In this document: positions 43,666 through 55,219 of the stretch, piece by piece | Position numbering within the stretch: position 1 is the stretch's first letter | Layout of the letters: every line of letters starts with the position of its first letter | Origin: Ichthyophis bannanicus | Taxonomy: Eukaryota > Chordata > Amphibia > Gymnophiona > Ichthyophiidae | Direction: 5' to 3' | Assembly (NCBI GenBank): GCA_033557465.1 | Contig: CM066033.1 | Location: 904,544,808-904,608,807 of the forward strand | Length of the DNA: 64,000 nt | Program-made: the position numbers and the translations under genes | The notes under the pieces: generated by a model | The model's input: only the letters and a program-made list of their open reading frames with translations | Databases searched by the model: none | Told to the model about the DNA's origin: nothing

Positions 43666-44005
43666 GAAACTAAAGAATGCTAAAAACTAAGTTGCATTGT
43701 TCGAGCATTTAGATGTGATTACATAATGGCAGCAGCATGTATGCTTTCAGGGTTCTCAGGGACTTATAGTTTTATATAATATTATTATTTGAAATACTTT
43801 GAATATGTGATAGGAATATAAAAGGAAGGAGTTTTGTGGGTCGTTGATATACTGAGGATGGGTATGGCCAGAATTTTAATCTAGAGCTTATACTCTAAAC
43901 TTCCTGTGGTTCTGAGACCTTTTCTCCTTTCAAAGTAAATATTAGAAGAAACAAAAGAAAAATCTTTTTGAAACCAAGATTTATGAATTGTGAGTTTGCA
44001 AAGGG
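43665..44005. other. AT-rich insertion within DIRS A
   Basis: About 340 bp of AT-rich DNA with no counterpart in DIRS B or C at this place. No ends or family recognised. Confidence 0.45.
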
Positions 44006-45990
44006 CATGGTCAGACCCGCAGATCCTGGGATCCATGTCTCGATGCTGGACTTGGCTCCATGGGCGCTTGCTCACTTGCGGCCCTTACAGAGGGCACTTC
44101 TCTCCCGCTACTTGCCTCAGCGGCACTCTCGTCACCACTCCTGTGCCCATTGGAGGTGCGTACCAGTCTAGTATGGTGATTAGTGTCATCTCGCATGTCC
44201 AGGGTTATGCCACTAGAACCACCGGAGTGGATGCTAGTCATGATGGATGCCAGCCTCTCTGGCTGGAGGGGCGCACTGTGAGGGACAGATTGCAATGGGA
44301 AGTTGGGTGCCATTCCAAATGTAATGGTCCATCAACAGGCTGGAAATGTGAGCCGTGAGGATGGCTCTTCTAGAGTTTCAGGAGTTTCTCTGATACAAGG
44401 CTGTGAGTATCATCGGACAAATCCTTCCCAGTAGCCTACATCAGTCGTCCAGGTGGAACAGGCAGCGCCAGTCTGGCGGCGGAGATTGTCCTGCTTCTTC
44501 AGTGGGCGGAGGCCAATCTTGCACAGTTGTCAGCAGCTCCATGTGGCAGAAAAGGACAACCTGCAAGCGACTTCCTAAGCAGACATCAGTTAGATCTGGG
44601 GGCATGGTCCTTGGTGGATGAGGTTTTTGTGCAGCTGGTTTTTGTGGGACACACCTGTCCTGGATCTCATGGTATCAGCAGACAGTTGCCAAGGTGAAGC
44701 ACTTCTTCAGCAGGCACAGGGAAAGCATGTCCAAAGGGTTCGATGCGCTGGCTGGCGGAGGGATTTCCTTTATGCCTTCCCGCCATGGCCTCTTATAGGT
44801 CATCTGGTTTCAACACATCAAAACACATGCAGGGCTAGTGGTCTTGGTAGGTCTGGATTGGCCTCAACGTCCCATGGTATACGGACCTAATGAGACTTGT
44901 AGTGGACAAGTTATGGCGGCTGCCAGTGCAGCCAGACCTATTGTCGCAGGTCCAACCCTAATGCCTCAGGTGGATCAGTTCTTGCTTACAGGCTGGCTCT
45001 TGAGAGGGCGGCATTGTGGCGTAGGGGCTATTTGCTGTCGGTGATTGCTACCTTGTTGAAAGCAAGGCTTTGGTCTACGTTCTTAGCATACGTCCATGTC
45101 TGGAGAGTCTTCGAGGCATGGTGTGAAGAGAAACATTGACGGTCCTTCGGGGCTTCTATCCCAGATATCTTGGCTTTTCTGCAGAATGGATTTGAAAAGG
45201 GGCTAGCCTTGAACTCCCTTCGAGTGCAGATTGTGATGCTAGCGTTTTATCGGGGGCGTGTCTAGGGAGTCTCCTTGGCGGCTCACCCAGACGACATTAA
45301 GTTTCTTTGGGCAGTCAAGCTTCTGCAGCCATACTTTTGGCCGTGTCCCCGCTTGAGACCTCAATTTGGTTCTTAGAGCTCTCTCAGGAGCACTGCTTGA
45401 GCCTCTAGCAGCTGCATCTCTTAAGGACTTTACCCTTAAGGTGGTCTTTCTGGTGGCCATTTATTTAGCTCGACGAATTTCGGAGCTGCAGGCCCTGTCT
45501 TGCAAGGAGCCTTACAGCTTCTGGCGAAGAACTGAGTGGTCTTGCATACTGTGCCCTCCTTTTTGCCTAAGGTGGATTCGCCTTTTAATCTCATTCAGAT
45601 TGTGGTTCTCCCAGTCTTCCCTAAGGACAAGGATCTTCAGCTTCACACTCTGGATGCGCAGCGGGTCCTCCAGCATTACTTGAGAGTCACGGAAGACTTG
45701 TGGAAGACAGACTCTCTGTTCATTCTCTTCGGAGGTCCTTGTAAAAGGGAGGCAGCGTCGAAGGCCTCCATTGCTAGTTGGTTAAAGGAGGCAATCGAGT
45801 TGGCATATCTCATAAAGGGAAAGATAGTACCCACGGGTCTGGGGGTGCACTCTACCAGAGCACAGTCAGCCTCCTAGGCTGAGTGTACTCTGGTTCTGCT
45901 GGCAGATATTTGTAGGGCGGCGACTTGGGTGTCCTTGCATACCTTCGTGCGTCTTTATAAGCTCAATATGTAGGCACGTTTTGGCATACA
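44005..45990 (+). pseudogene. DIRS A RNase H, methyltransferase-like and tyrosine recombinase remnants
   Basis: RNase H: DASHDGCQPLWLEG near 44229-44270. Methyltransferase-like block: FPPWPLIGHLVS-like near 44775-44810. Tyrosine recombinase: FLAYVHVWRVFEAWCEE-like near 45075-45130, LALNSLRVQI near 45205-45235, LARRISELQALSCKEPY near 45460-45510, HSTRAQSAS near 45850-45876 and TWVSLHTF near 45925-45950. Numerous stops and frameshifts. Confidence 0.75.
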
Positions 45991-46048
45991 GGTGTTGGAG
46001 ACCAGGCTTGCTGGTCCCACCCGGGTTTAAGGACTGCTCTGGTACATC

Positions 46049-46147
46049 TCAGGAGTCTGGACTGGACTGGACTGTAGGGAAGTCATGGAAGGTGAAATTA
46101 GACTTACCTGCTAATTTTCTTTCCATTAGGACCTAAAGTCCAGTCCA
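46049..46147. repeat. DIRS A internal complementary region
   Basis: Contains AGTCATGG|AAGGTGAAATTAGACTTACC, the reverse complement of the joined element ends; the right half pairs with the right terminus at 59190-59258. Confidence 0.8.
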
Positions 46148-46204
46148 GAACCCACCCATCTCAGTATAGTGGCAAGCCGGCTATGATGGTCAGCATATAG
46201 GGGA

Positions 46205-47143
46205 ATCATTTTTTATTTATTTATTTATTTTATTTATCTATTTCTTCTATACCGCCCCTTCCAGAGATCAGGGGCGGTTTACATGGAACAAGTAAACAAA
46301 TTTGTATACTAATGTATACATTACATGGAACAGAGATTTTAACTTTATACAGATATATTACACGGAACAGAGTTTTATAACTTTATAACTTTATACAGAT
46401 AACTGTACATTAATTGTCGGAACTATTTACATTTTGTAAACATTTATAAATTTCTGTATCGTAGTGTAGATCAGAATTTTCTACCTTTTTACAGGTATTC
46501 AGAATTTTCTATCTTTTTACAGGTAGTGAGGCGGGGAACTGCTGAACTGTATTGCAATGGTTGTTTACCATAGGGTTATTACAATGGATTTTATTAGTCA
46601 TGTGTGTGTGTGGAGGAATTTATTTCCTTTTTTTCTCTCGAGAGTGTTTTGGGGTGTCTGTGGTGGGTGTATGTGTGTGGGTAGTTGAGTGTGATTTTAG
46701 GGCTTTGTGTTTGAGTGTCTGGGGATAGTGTGTGGTTGGACTTGGAGGTATGGGATTTCAAAGTGTTCGGAGAAAAGGTATGTCTTGAGTTCCTTTCTAA
46801 ATTGAGTGAGGTCTTTTATGATCCGAAGGTTTATTGGGAGATCATTCCAGAGCATGGGGGCAGTGAATGTGAAGGCTCTGGTGCTGGTGGATTTTTTAGT
46901 TTTCTTGAATGAATTTGGTATTTCAAGTGAGTGTGTTGCGTTTAGTCTGCGAGTTCTTGATTCAGATGGGGCATGTAATAGTGTGGATAGATATGCGGGG
47001 GAGATGTTGTTCAGGAGCTTGAATGTGGTTAGGAGGATTTTATATCTGATTCTGCTGTTTATAGGGAGCCAATGCAGTTCCAGCATTATTGGGGTTACAT
47101 GGTCTACTAGGCGGGCTTTAGTGACCACTTTTGCACAGATGTT
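46205..47143 (-). mobile_element. L2-like LINE inserted in DIRS A
   Basis: Starts on the plus strand with a (TTTA)n run, TATACCGCCCCTTCCAGAGA and GGGGCGGTTTACATGGAACA, the reversed tail of this LINE. The 46697-47128 minus frame of 143 codons encodes LHWLPINSRIRYKILL, TFKLLNNISPAYLS, APMLWNDLPINLRIIKDL and FRKELKTYLFSEHF, the RT C-terminus. It is interrupted at 47143 by DIRS B; a remnant of its upstream part appears to resume at 58910-59010. Confidence 0.8.
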
Positions 47144-47270
47144 CCTATTTGTCTCTCCGGGCCATGCCAGGACAAATGGGTGATCAATCCGCTCCAGCAG
47201 CTGGGGACTGAATACTGACAGCTTTTCCTGACAGCCTACCCAGCTCCCCCTGGTGTCAGAAGGTCAGTCT
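47144..47270. repeat. DIRS B left inverted terminal repeat
   Basis: Reverse complement of 58748-58864: CAGCAGCTGGGGACTGAATA and CCCAGCTCCCCCTGGTGTCA are both mirrored there. Confidence 0.9.
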
Positions 47271-47967
47271 TTCAGTCCTCAGCAGCTGGATAGGACGTCT
47301 GATTGCTCATCTCCCCACAGAATCAATTAGGGTGTTATTGATTGTTATATAAAAGAAGAAAAAAAAGACTAAATGAAAGGAGAACTAAGACAAAAGTTTT
47401 TCTAGGAGTGGGGCCAGGTTTGTGAGAGGTTTTCCTTGGGGGTAATTTCTGTCCTAGCAGGGCAGTTTCACGGGACGGCAGAAAGAAAATAGTTGAAGGG
47501 AGCTCATAGAGTTGTGCAGCTTCACTTCTACTGACGTTGCCATCAAGCGGATTGTCGAGGCAGAGCCTGCCTCTCTGACAAGAGTATATCCGCGGTGGAG
47601 GAATTAGGCCTGGGAGCCCCAGAGTCCTCTTCCTTCCTTTGACTGCTGTTCCCGCCGGCCTTCCGCTTGCAGCGGCAAAGCGTCGGGCGGTACAGCTGCC
47701 CCTGGGGGGGGGGCAGTCTGTTAAGAGAGAGGTTGTGTTTGAAAGACTCGCTTCGCTACTCCAGAGGTAGGTTTGCCGCTGCGGGGGCTGTGTGTGTGTT
47801 TTCTGCTTGGAGCCCTTGTTTTCGGCACGGCGGAGAGCAGCGGGGGTGCTCGTTTCAGGGTCTCTAGGTCTCTATTTCCTTGGGGTTCGTGGAGAACGCA
47901 TCTGGCAGTATCTTTTTTTTCGGGCTTCTGGTCTTAACCTTTGGGGTTGTTGTTAGAGGCTTAGCTA
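47271..47967. other. DIRS B 5' leader
   Basis: No convincing reading frame; GC-rich with a G run at 47706-47715. It corresponds to the leader before gag in DIRS C (51041-51801). Confidence 0.5.
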
Positions 47968-49407
47968 TGGAGGATAAAGCTTCAGGGGAGCTTTTAGCCC
48001 CCTCTCACAGCTCTTTGGAAAGAGCGGGAATGGCGGCCATTTTGGGTGAGCACAGCGCACAAGAAAAAATCTAAATCGCGAAAAGCTCCCCCAGCCTTGG
48101 GTGAGCCTAAGGAGTCACAACAGAAGTCCTCTCCTGCCTTACAACAGGCTTTGGGCTCCTTCTTCTCCCCAGATTTCATTTTGGCAATGCATAAGGCTTA
48201 TCTTTTGAAGAGCTCTCAGCTGGTTCAAGGTTCTGCTACAGATGGTTTTTTTGGGTCCCAGGGGGTGATGCCCACAGTGTCGGATCCTGGGGAAGGCCCT
48301 TCCTCCAGAGAGAAGGGTTTGGAAGCGGGAGTTGAGGCAACTGCAGTGCACAGTGCTCTCTCCCAGGTCGCAGAGGAAGGAGAGCTTCTCTCTGACAACG
48401 GCTTAGATACCTGCCTGGTGAGTTGGAAGAGGGAGAGTTGGGACCGGGGGAGGATCCCAATGTCTTCCGTATGTTTCATAGAGAAGAGCTAGGAGCTCTG
48501 ATTGCTCAATCGTTAGGGGCTCTAAATTTGGTGCTGCCGGCGGCACAGCAGGAGCCGCTGGTGGATCCCTTGTTACAGGGCTTTCGCTCTGAGCAACGCT
48601 GTTTTCCGGTTCATAGGATTATTAAGCAAATGATAAGAGTCCGAATGGGAATGCCTGGAGGCATCCTTAAGGGGGACGTGCTATTGCTAGATTATACCCC
48701 GTGCCCCAGGACGACAGGGAGTTGTGGCGTATGCCCAAGGTGGATGTGTTTCCGCGGTCACTAAGAAGACCACTATTCCCGTAGAGGGAGGTTCCACGCT
48801 TAAGGACTTACAGGACCGTAAGTTGGAGGCGCTTCTGAAACAAGCTTTTGAGTCCAGTGCCTTAGCGCTACAAGCCTCCGTTTGCGGAGCCTATGTGTCC
48901 AGGGCCTCTATCCACTGGCTCCAAGGAGAGCCTCTGGATAAAGGAGACAATGAGTCAGCGGATGAGGCTAAGCTCGAGTCCGCGGCGGCTTATCTCGCGG
49001 ATCTCTGCTATGATTTAGTGCGCATTTCTGTGAAATCTATGGCATCATTGGTGGCTGCTAGACGTTTCCTCTGGCTACGGAATTGGGCGGCTGATGCGTC
49101 GTCTAAGGTGCGGCTCAGTAAGCTTCCTTACGAGGGCAGGTTACTATTTGGGGAAGCGTTAGAAAAGAAAGTTAAAGATTTAGGGGACTCCAAAGGGGGT
49201 CGTCTTCCCGAGGACCGTCCGAAAGGCGCAAAGATGAGTTCTTGGCAGAGAAGTCACGGCAGGGATTTTCGCAGGTTCGGGGGTTCTCGTTTCTCTCCCT
49301 ATCAGAGGGGTCGTTTTGTAGCCAGGGGGCAGTCCTTTCGTGGAGCCAGACCGTTCAATAGGGGGTTCTTTCACATGCAGCAGAGCGCTGGTAAGAAGCC
49401 GCAATGA
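47968..49407 (+). pseudogene. DIRS B gag, frameshifted
   Basis: Three frame segments: 48046-48492, 48423-48764, and 48724-49407. The last, 227 codons, is the well-preserved C-terminal part with TKKTTIPVEGGSTLKDLQDRK, AARRFLWLRNWAADASSK and a Lys-rich block, ending in an Arg/Gly-rich tail (RGRFVARG, RGARPFNRG). The function is presumed nucleocapsid. Its end overlaps the start of pol, as in related copies. At least two frameshifts, near 48440-48480 and 48720-48760. Confidence 0.75.
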
Positions 49408-50902
49408 AGAATCGCCGGTCCAGGTGGAGATTCCGGTAGGGGGACGTTTGCAGCAGTTCCTCTCCGCCTGGACCAGCATAACTACAGACCAGTGGGTTCT
49501 GGAGATTATAAGAGAAGGGTATGCGCTGGAGTTTGCGCAACCATTGCTGGACGCATTTGTTCTGTCGCCGTGCGGTCCACTGGCAAAGCAAGAGGCAGTC
49601 ACCGAAACTCTGTTGCGGTTGTTGCATCTGCAAGCTGTGGTACCGGTGCCTGCAGACCAATACGGCTTAGGTTGGTACTCAATTTATTTTGTGGTGCCCA
49701 AGAAGGAAGGTTCTTTTCGGCCTATTCTGGATCTCAAACACGTGAATCGGGCTTTACGAGTACCACATTTCCGGATGGAAACTTTGCAGTCCGTTATCCG
49801 TTCAGTAAGACAGGGCGAGGTGCTTACGTCCATAGATCTGACGGAGGCATATTTGCACATCCCGATTCGGAGGGAGCATCAGAAATTCCTGCAGTTTGCA
49901 GTTCCCATAGGCCACTTTCAGTTCCGAGCGTTACCGTTTGGTCTAGCTACAGCGCCGTGGACGTTTACCAAGGTAATGGTTGTGGCAGCGGCGGTGCTGA
50001 GAAAGGAAGGGATTCAAGTCCATCCAAACCTCGACTGGCTCATCTGGGCGGTGTCTCGGGAAGAGTCGGTCACGGCCACTGCTCGTGTAGTGGAGTTTCT
50101 CGAACAGTTAGGCTGGGTTATCAACCGGGTGAAGAGCCGTTTGGATCCGGCCATGCAGTTAACCTATCTCGGGGCTTTCTTCGACACGGCGGTAGGTTCA
50201 GTTTCTCTTCCGAAAGAAAGGGGGCACAAGCTTTTGGCTCAGGTGTCGGCGTTCCTGTGCTTAAAAGCTCTGACGGCCTGGAGATACCTACAGGTGTTAG
50301 GGTCAATGGTGGTGGCTTTGGATCTGGTTCTGTGGGCCAGGGCTCTTATGCGTCCTCTGCAACAGGCGTTATTGTCCCGTTGGTCACCGCAACGTCATCC
50401 TCTTTTGCGGAGACTGCCGTGTCCGGAAGAGGTACAGAGCAGTCTTCGATGGTGGTTGGTTCCAGACCACTTGTACGCCGGAGTCCCGCTGAACGTTCCA
50501 GATTGGATCTTGCTCACGACGGATGCGAGTCTCTCTGGCTGGGGGGCTCATTGTCTGGCGTGTGTAGTGCAAGGGACGTGGACGGCGGAGCAGAGCGTTT
50601 GGTCGATCAATCACCTGGAGCTCAGAGCAGTGCGCTTGGCGCTGTTGGAGTTTGTCGAAGTGCTCGAGGGAAAAGCGGTGCGAGTATTCTCCGACGATCA
50701 AGTGACAGTGTCTTACATAAACAGGCAGGGGGACACCGGCAGCGCGGCGTTGCTAGAGGAGAGTCAGCTCTTGTTTCACTGGGCAGAACTCCATCTTTTA
50801 GTGCTTTCAGCGGTGCATGTGGCAGGAAAGGACAACGTTCAGGCCGATTATCTCAGTCGGCATTTCATGGACCCCGGGGAATGGGAGTTGAACGAGGAAG
50901 TT
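49340..50902 (+). pseudogene. DIRS B reverse transcriptase and RNase H (5' part)
   Basis: A long open frame of about 520 codons up to the DIRS C joint. RT: QWVLEIIREGYALEF, YSIYFVVPKKEGSFRPILDL, LTEAYLHIPI, FRALPFGLATAPWTF. The catalytic motif, YLDDWLI in DIRS C, reads NLDWLI at about 50026-50043: Tyr is changed and one of the two Asp codons is deleted in frame, so RT should be inactive although the frame is open. RNase H: LTTDASLSGWGAH, LELRAVRLAL, SDDQVTVSYINRQG. The frame is cut by DIRS C and continues at 56835. Confidence 0.88.
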
Positions 50903-51040
50903 CCTGATCGTATCTCCAGTCTAGTCCCGGACCTCTGGGTTGTCCACCTTAATCAGCAGCTTGGAGACTGAGAAACCACCTCTTTTTCATGATGTCACCA
51001 GTATACATTCCCGGGAGCCGCCTCCATTTCCCAGTTGCCT
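50903..51040. repeat. DIRS C left inverted terminal repeat
   Basis: 50918-51040 is the reverse complement of 56663-56785 with few differences (for example CATGATGTCACCAGTATACA in both). The outermost 15 bases are unique and pair only with the ICR. Confidence 0.92.
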
Positions 51041-51801
51041 CAGTCTCCAAGCAGCTGAAAGGGTGGTGAGGCCAGGGGTCCGGGCTACCTGGAGGAACAA
51101 TTAAGTATAGGGTTGACTAGATAGAGTTGAAAATAGTAATAATAAAATACAAAGGGATGTGCTCCTTGGCTGCCTGTGCCTTTAAATTGTGCAAGAGTTA
51201 CCCCCCTCCTATCTCCCGTTTGGGCTTGGCGGTAAGTGCGGGAGAGGGTAAAGAGACCTGTTAGAGGAGACAGGTGAGGATCCGGTGCTGTTGGGCAGCC
51301 CATTTTCAGACCAGAGACCTGCGCGATTGGAAGCCTGCACTTTACAGAGGCACTGCCTGTCAGCGCATCCGGGCTTCGGCGGCAGCGGGCAAATCTGTAG
51401 AAAGCAGAGTCCGTTTTCATTCCTGGAGCGGCCCGATGGTAAGCCCGCCTCAGCGGAGTCTCGTCCACAGCAGCGGGCAGTGAAATTCTTGCGTCGGACA
51501 GCCTCATAACTGTAAGTAGGCCCGGTCTGCACAGCCCAGCCGTCAGCGCGTTAGGGCGCTAAAACGGAGTTAGGGCCGGCCGCGTGGCAGAGGCCGTGGT
51601 GCGCCGTGCAAGGGAGACTATTCCTGGTAGTTTTGTGGCGTTTTGACATTTCTTACATTAAATGGTTATCGGGGAGTTGTAGTTCGTCAGGTAGTGTGTA
51701 GATAGTGTGTAAAAAAAAAAAAAAAAAAGTACAGAGAAGTTGAGAGCGGGCCCAGGGGGAACAAAGACTATAGTTGCTTTCTGGAGCCTCCGCGTCACAA
51801 G
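51041..51801. other. DIRS C 5' leader
   Basis: No recognised gene. An A homopolymer is at 51711-51728. Confidence 0.5.
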
Positions 51802-53290
51802 ATGCCTTCTAGACCCCAGTGTTTCGTATGTGGGGCTAGAAGGGGTTCAGTGGCTGACTCCGGGGTCTGTAAGAGTTGCACAAAAGAGGCTGCGGTGCTG
51901 GATCAGGTGCAGGAGGACAAGGAAGGCCCTCTTGAGGCAGGGAATGAGAGTTCCAGTCCTCAGACACCATTTGTGGCCCCGGAGGAGCCGGTGGCGGGGC
52001 CGTCTTCAGCCCTGGACTTGCCCTCCGCCCCGGTAGAGTGGCTGAAGGGACTGTCGTCAATTTTTTCAAAAGACTTTGTGGCGCTTCTACAACAGGCAGC
52101 GGGGGGGCTGCCACAAAGACAGGGAAAGTCTAATATGGACAGAAAATGTGTGAAGAGGCTCTCGTCCGGCAGGAGTGCGGAGGAGGTTTCAGAGAAAAGA
52201 CTGCGCTTGGATGATGAGCTTAGAGATCAATTGGTTGTCTCTGAGGAGCGCCTCTCAGATGAGGAACACCAGAGTGAGGATTTGGACGAGGAATTGGAAG
52301 AAGGGGAGCTCACTGAAAAAGAGGACCAAGCGAGAGTAGAGCGGGTGTTTCGCAGGGAGGAGCTCCCAGCTCTGATCGTAGAAACGCTAGGGGCGTTGAA
52401 CATGCCGGTCCCGGGGGTTACGGAGGAGGAGACCCTGGAGGTTCCATTATTGCAGGTATTTAGAAAAACTCAAGAGTGCATTCCCGGTACACAGAGTTTT
52501 TCAGGAGATGATCCAAGAGGAGTGGGACGTCCCGGAGGCGCCGCTGAAGGGGGCCAGTGTCATGAGGCATCTCTACCCAGTAGTGGAGAAGGATAAAGAG
52601 GTCTTTAAACCACCTAGGGTGGATGCAGCCGTAGCGACGGTTACGAAGAAGACCACCATCCCGGTGGAGGGCGGGGCAGCCCTCAAGGACACTAAGGATA
52701 GAAAGTTGGATGCTCTGCTGCGGCAGATTTTCGAGGTCAATGCCCTAGCACTTCAGGCAGCCATCTGTGGAGCGTGGGTAGCCAGGGCCTGTTTGAGGTG
52801 GTCGCAGCGGGTCCACGGAGAGCAGGATTGAGACGTAGCTGGGGAGGCCTCAAGGCTGGAGTCATGGGCGGCCTACCTGGTGGATACGCAGTATGACCTG
52901 ATGAGAGGATTGTCAAAAAGCATGGTAGCGGCCAGGCGCTATCTGTGGCTTCGGAACTGGGCAGCGGATAATGCGTCCAAGACACGGTTAGGGAAGCTGC
53001 CTTTTAAGGGCAGGCTTCTTTTCGGCGAGGAGCTGGAGAAGTTGGTTAAGGACCTCGGCAAATCTAAGGGAGGTAGATTGCCAGAGGACAAGCCTAAGCA
53101 AAGTAGGGGGGCCCTGGGAGGCAAAGGGCCGTTGAGAGAGTTCCGTAGATTTCGGTTTCAGAGGTTTAATACCGCCCAGAGAGGTAGGTTCACCAACAGA
53201 ACCCAGGGCTTCCGAGGCTTTCTGGGAGCAGGTAGAGGATTTGGAGCCTCTCCCTCCTCTTCCTCCTCCAATCTTAGAAAGTCGCAATGA
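51802..53290 (+). pseudogene. DIRS C gag with N-terminal CxxC-CxxC motif
   Basis: The first 264 codons start with a possible zinc-binding module: C7-x2-C10 and C23-x2-C26. An acidic Glu-rich part follows (DEELEEGELTEKED), then RREELPALIVETLGALN. The frame shifts near 52500-52510; 52508-52831 continues with TKKTTIPVEGGAALKDTKDRK and ends at a TGA; 52880-53290 carries AARRYLWLRNWAADNASK and the Arg/Gly-rich tail (QRGRFTNR). The N-terminal Cys motif is only seen in this copy because DIRS B is broken there. The motif suggests nucleic-acid binding; that is inference. Confidence 0.8.
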
Positions 53291-55219
53291 TGCCAGGGGG
53301 GCCCAGGCGCCCCTTGTAGCCGTCGGAGGTTGGTTGCAGGAGTTTTATGTTGCCTGGGTCCGGGTCACGTCAAACCAGTGGGTGTTGGAAGTGATTCGAG
53401 AAGGATATGCCTTAGAGTTTCAGGCCCCAGTGGGGACTCCTTCGTGCGGTCCCCCGGCAATTCGCTGCTCAAGCGCAAGGCGATAAGGGAGACGGTACAA
53501 AGGCTTCTGGATCTGGGGGTGATTGTCCCGGTGCCTCGAGACCAATTCGGGTCCGGACGATACTCCATTTATTTCGTGGTTCCAAAAAAGACGGCTGATT
53601 CGGGATCTCAAAGGAGTGAATCGCTGTCTCCGCGTGTCGCACTTCTATATGGAGACTCTGCGTTCAGTAATAGTGGCGGTGCGAAAGGGCGAATTCCTGA
53701 CGTCCCTGGATCTCTCAGAGGCGTATCTCCACATTCCCATCCGCCCGGAGCATCAACATTATCTACGCTTTGCGGTTCCCTTCGGCCAGTTTCAGTTCCG
53801 AGCGTTGCCTTTTGGCCTGGTGACGGCCCCCCGCACGTTCACCAAGATTTTGGTTGTCGTGGCGGCGACTTTGAGAAAGGAAGGGATCATGGTTCATCCG
53901 TACTTAGACGATTGGTTAATTCGAGCGAAGTCGAGGAGCGAGAGCGAGCGAGTCACATCCAGGGTGGTGGCGTTCCTAGAGAGCCTAGGTTGGGTAGTGA
54001 ACATGGGGAAGAGCCATCTCATACCTTCTCAGAATCTGGAGTACCTCGGGGCTCGCTTCAACATAGAGACAGGGCACATGTTTCTCCCTCTGCTGCGGGC
54101 CCAGTCCTTGCGCAAGCTGGTACGGCGCTTTTTGGTCAACTGGGCGCCCAAGGCCTGGAAGTATCTGCAGCTGTTGGGCACGATGGTGGCCACAATCGAG
54201 GTGGTGACTTGGGCGCGAGCGCAAATGAGACCTTTGCAGAGAGCTCTGCTCAGACGATGGTCGCATCAACAGGATTCGCTGGCGAAGAGACTACCTTGCC
54301 CGGCGGAGACACGGGTGGCTCTCCGTTGGTGGTTGAGTCCGGGGTTGCTGGACAGCGGGAGACCACTGGAAGCACCGGAATGGGTAGCGATGACGACGGA
54401 TGCCAGTCTGGTGGGCTGGGGGGCGCATGTCCAGGGCAAGTTCTCTCAGGGGCAATGGAACTCGGAAGAGAGTACCTGGTCGATAAACAGGCTGGAATTG
54501 CAAGCGGTGTCGCTCGCCCTGCAGAGCTTTCAGAGTTGCCTGACGGGGTCGGTGGTCCGGATATTCTCCGACAACGCAACAGCAGTGGCATATGTAAATC
54601 GTCAAGGTGGTACCAGCAGTGTGGCGCTGGAAGCGGAAGCCGAACACCTGTGCACCTGAGCCGAAGAAAATCTCCTGGCGCTCTCGGCGGCGCATGTGGC
54701 GGGAGTAGACAATGTGCAGGTGGACTTCCTAAGCCGGGTAAGGGTGGACCCAGGGGAATGGGTTCTGTATCCGGAGGTGTTCGGGAGCCTACAGCGGCGC
54801 TGGGGCGTACCGCTCATGGACCTCATGGCAACATTCCAGTCGTTGCAAGTCAGACGCTTTTACAGCAGAAGGAAGGAGAGGATGTCAGAGGGGCTGGATG
54901 CTCTCATTCAAAGGTGGCCAATCAACTGCTGTATGTCTTTCCGCTATGGGCTCTATTCGGCAGAGTCATACAGCGCATAGAGAGGTACAAGGGCCACGTA
55001 ATCCTGATAGCCCCGGATTGGCCGCGCCGGCCCTGGTACGCCGACATGGTGAGGCTCTTGGTGGAGTGGCCTTGGCGCCTGCCAACGCGCACGGACCTGT
55101 TATCGCAGGGTCCGCTGCTAATGCCGCATCTGTATTGGTTCTCGCTTACGGCTTGGCTATTGAGAGGGCGCGGTTACAGGCAATGGGTTATTCAACAGCA
55201 GTTATCGCCACTTTGCTAA
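53241..55219 (+). pseudogene. DIRS C pol: RT, RNase H, methyltransferase-like
   Basis: RT start 53241-53486 (QWVLEVIREGYALEF); the frame shifts near 53430 and 53590. 53523-54659 holds LDLSEAYLHIPI, FRALPFGLVTAPRTF and the intact catalytic HPYLDDWLIRA (about 53896-53928). RNase H follows: MTTDASLVGWGAH, LELQAVSLAL, FSDNATAVAYVNRQGG. A TGA at 54657-54659 interrupts. Next comes PLMDLMATF, then after another shift near 54930 FPLWALFGRVIQR and LIAPDWPRRPWYADMVRLL, a conserved block that in DIRS elements is assigned to a methyltransferase-like domain. The frame ends at 55219, overlapping the recombinase frame. Confidence 0.85.

Larger units (their letters stand above)
42541..46204 (+). mobile_element. 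DIRS element A, old and degenerate (left part)
   Basis: Frames shift repeatedly but order and content match DIRS B and C: gag C-terminus (42576-42960), RT (42960-43665), RNase H and methyltransferase-like part (44005-45040), tyrosine recombinase (45040-45990), then an internal complementary region at 46049-46147. The right terminal repeat lies 13 kb away at 59080-59258, because an L2-like LINE and then DIRS B and C inserted in between. The left terminal repeat is not visible and may be in the gap. Confidence 0.8.

Noticed and set aside
49492..50907. 471-codon Gly/Ser-rich frame overlapping DIRS B pol
   Set aside because: Alternative frame of the RT-RNase H gene; low-complexity composition and no domain.
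53330..55219. 629-codon single frame across DIRS C pol
   Set aside because: Only its first part and last part carry true protein (RT start, methyltransferase-like end); the middle is a shadow of the real RT-RNase H frame.
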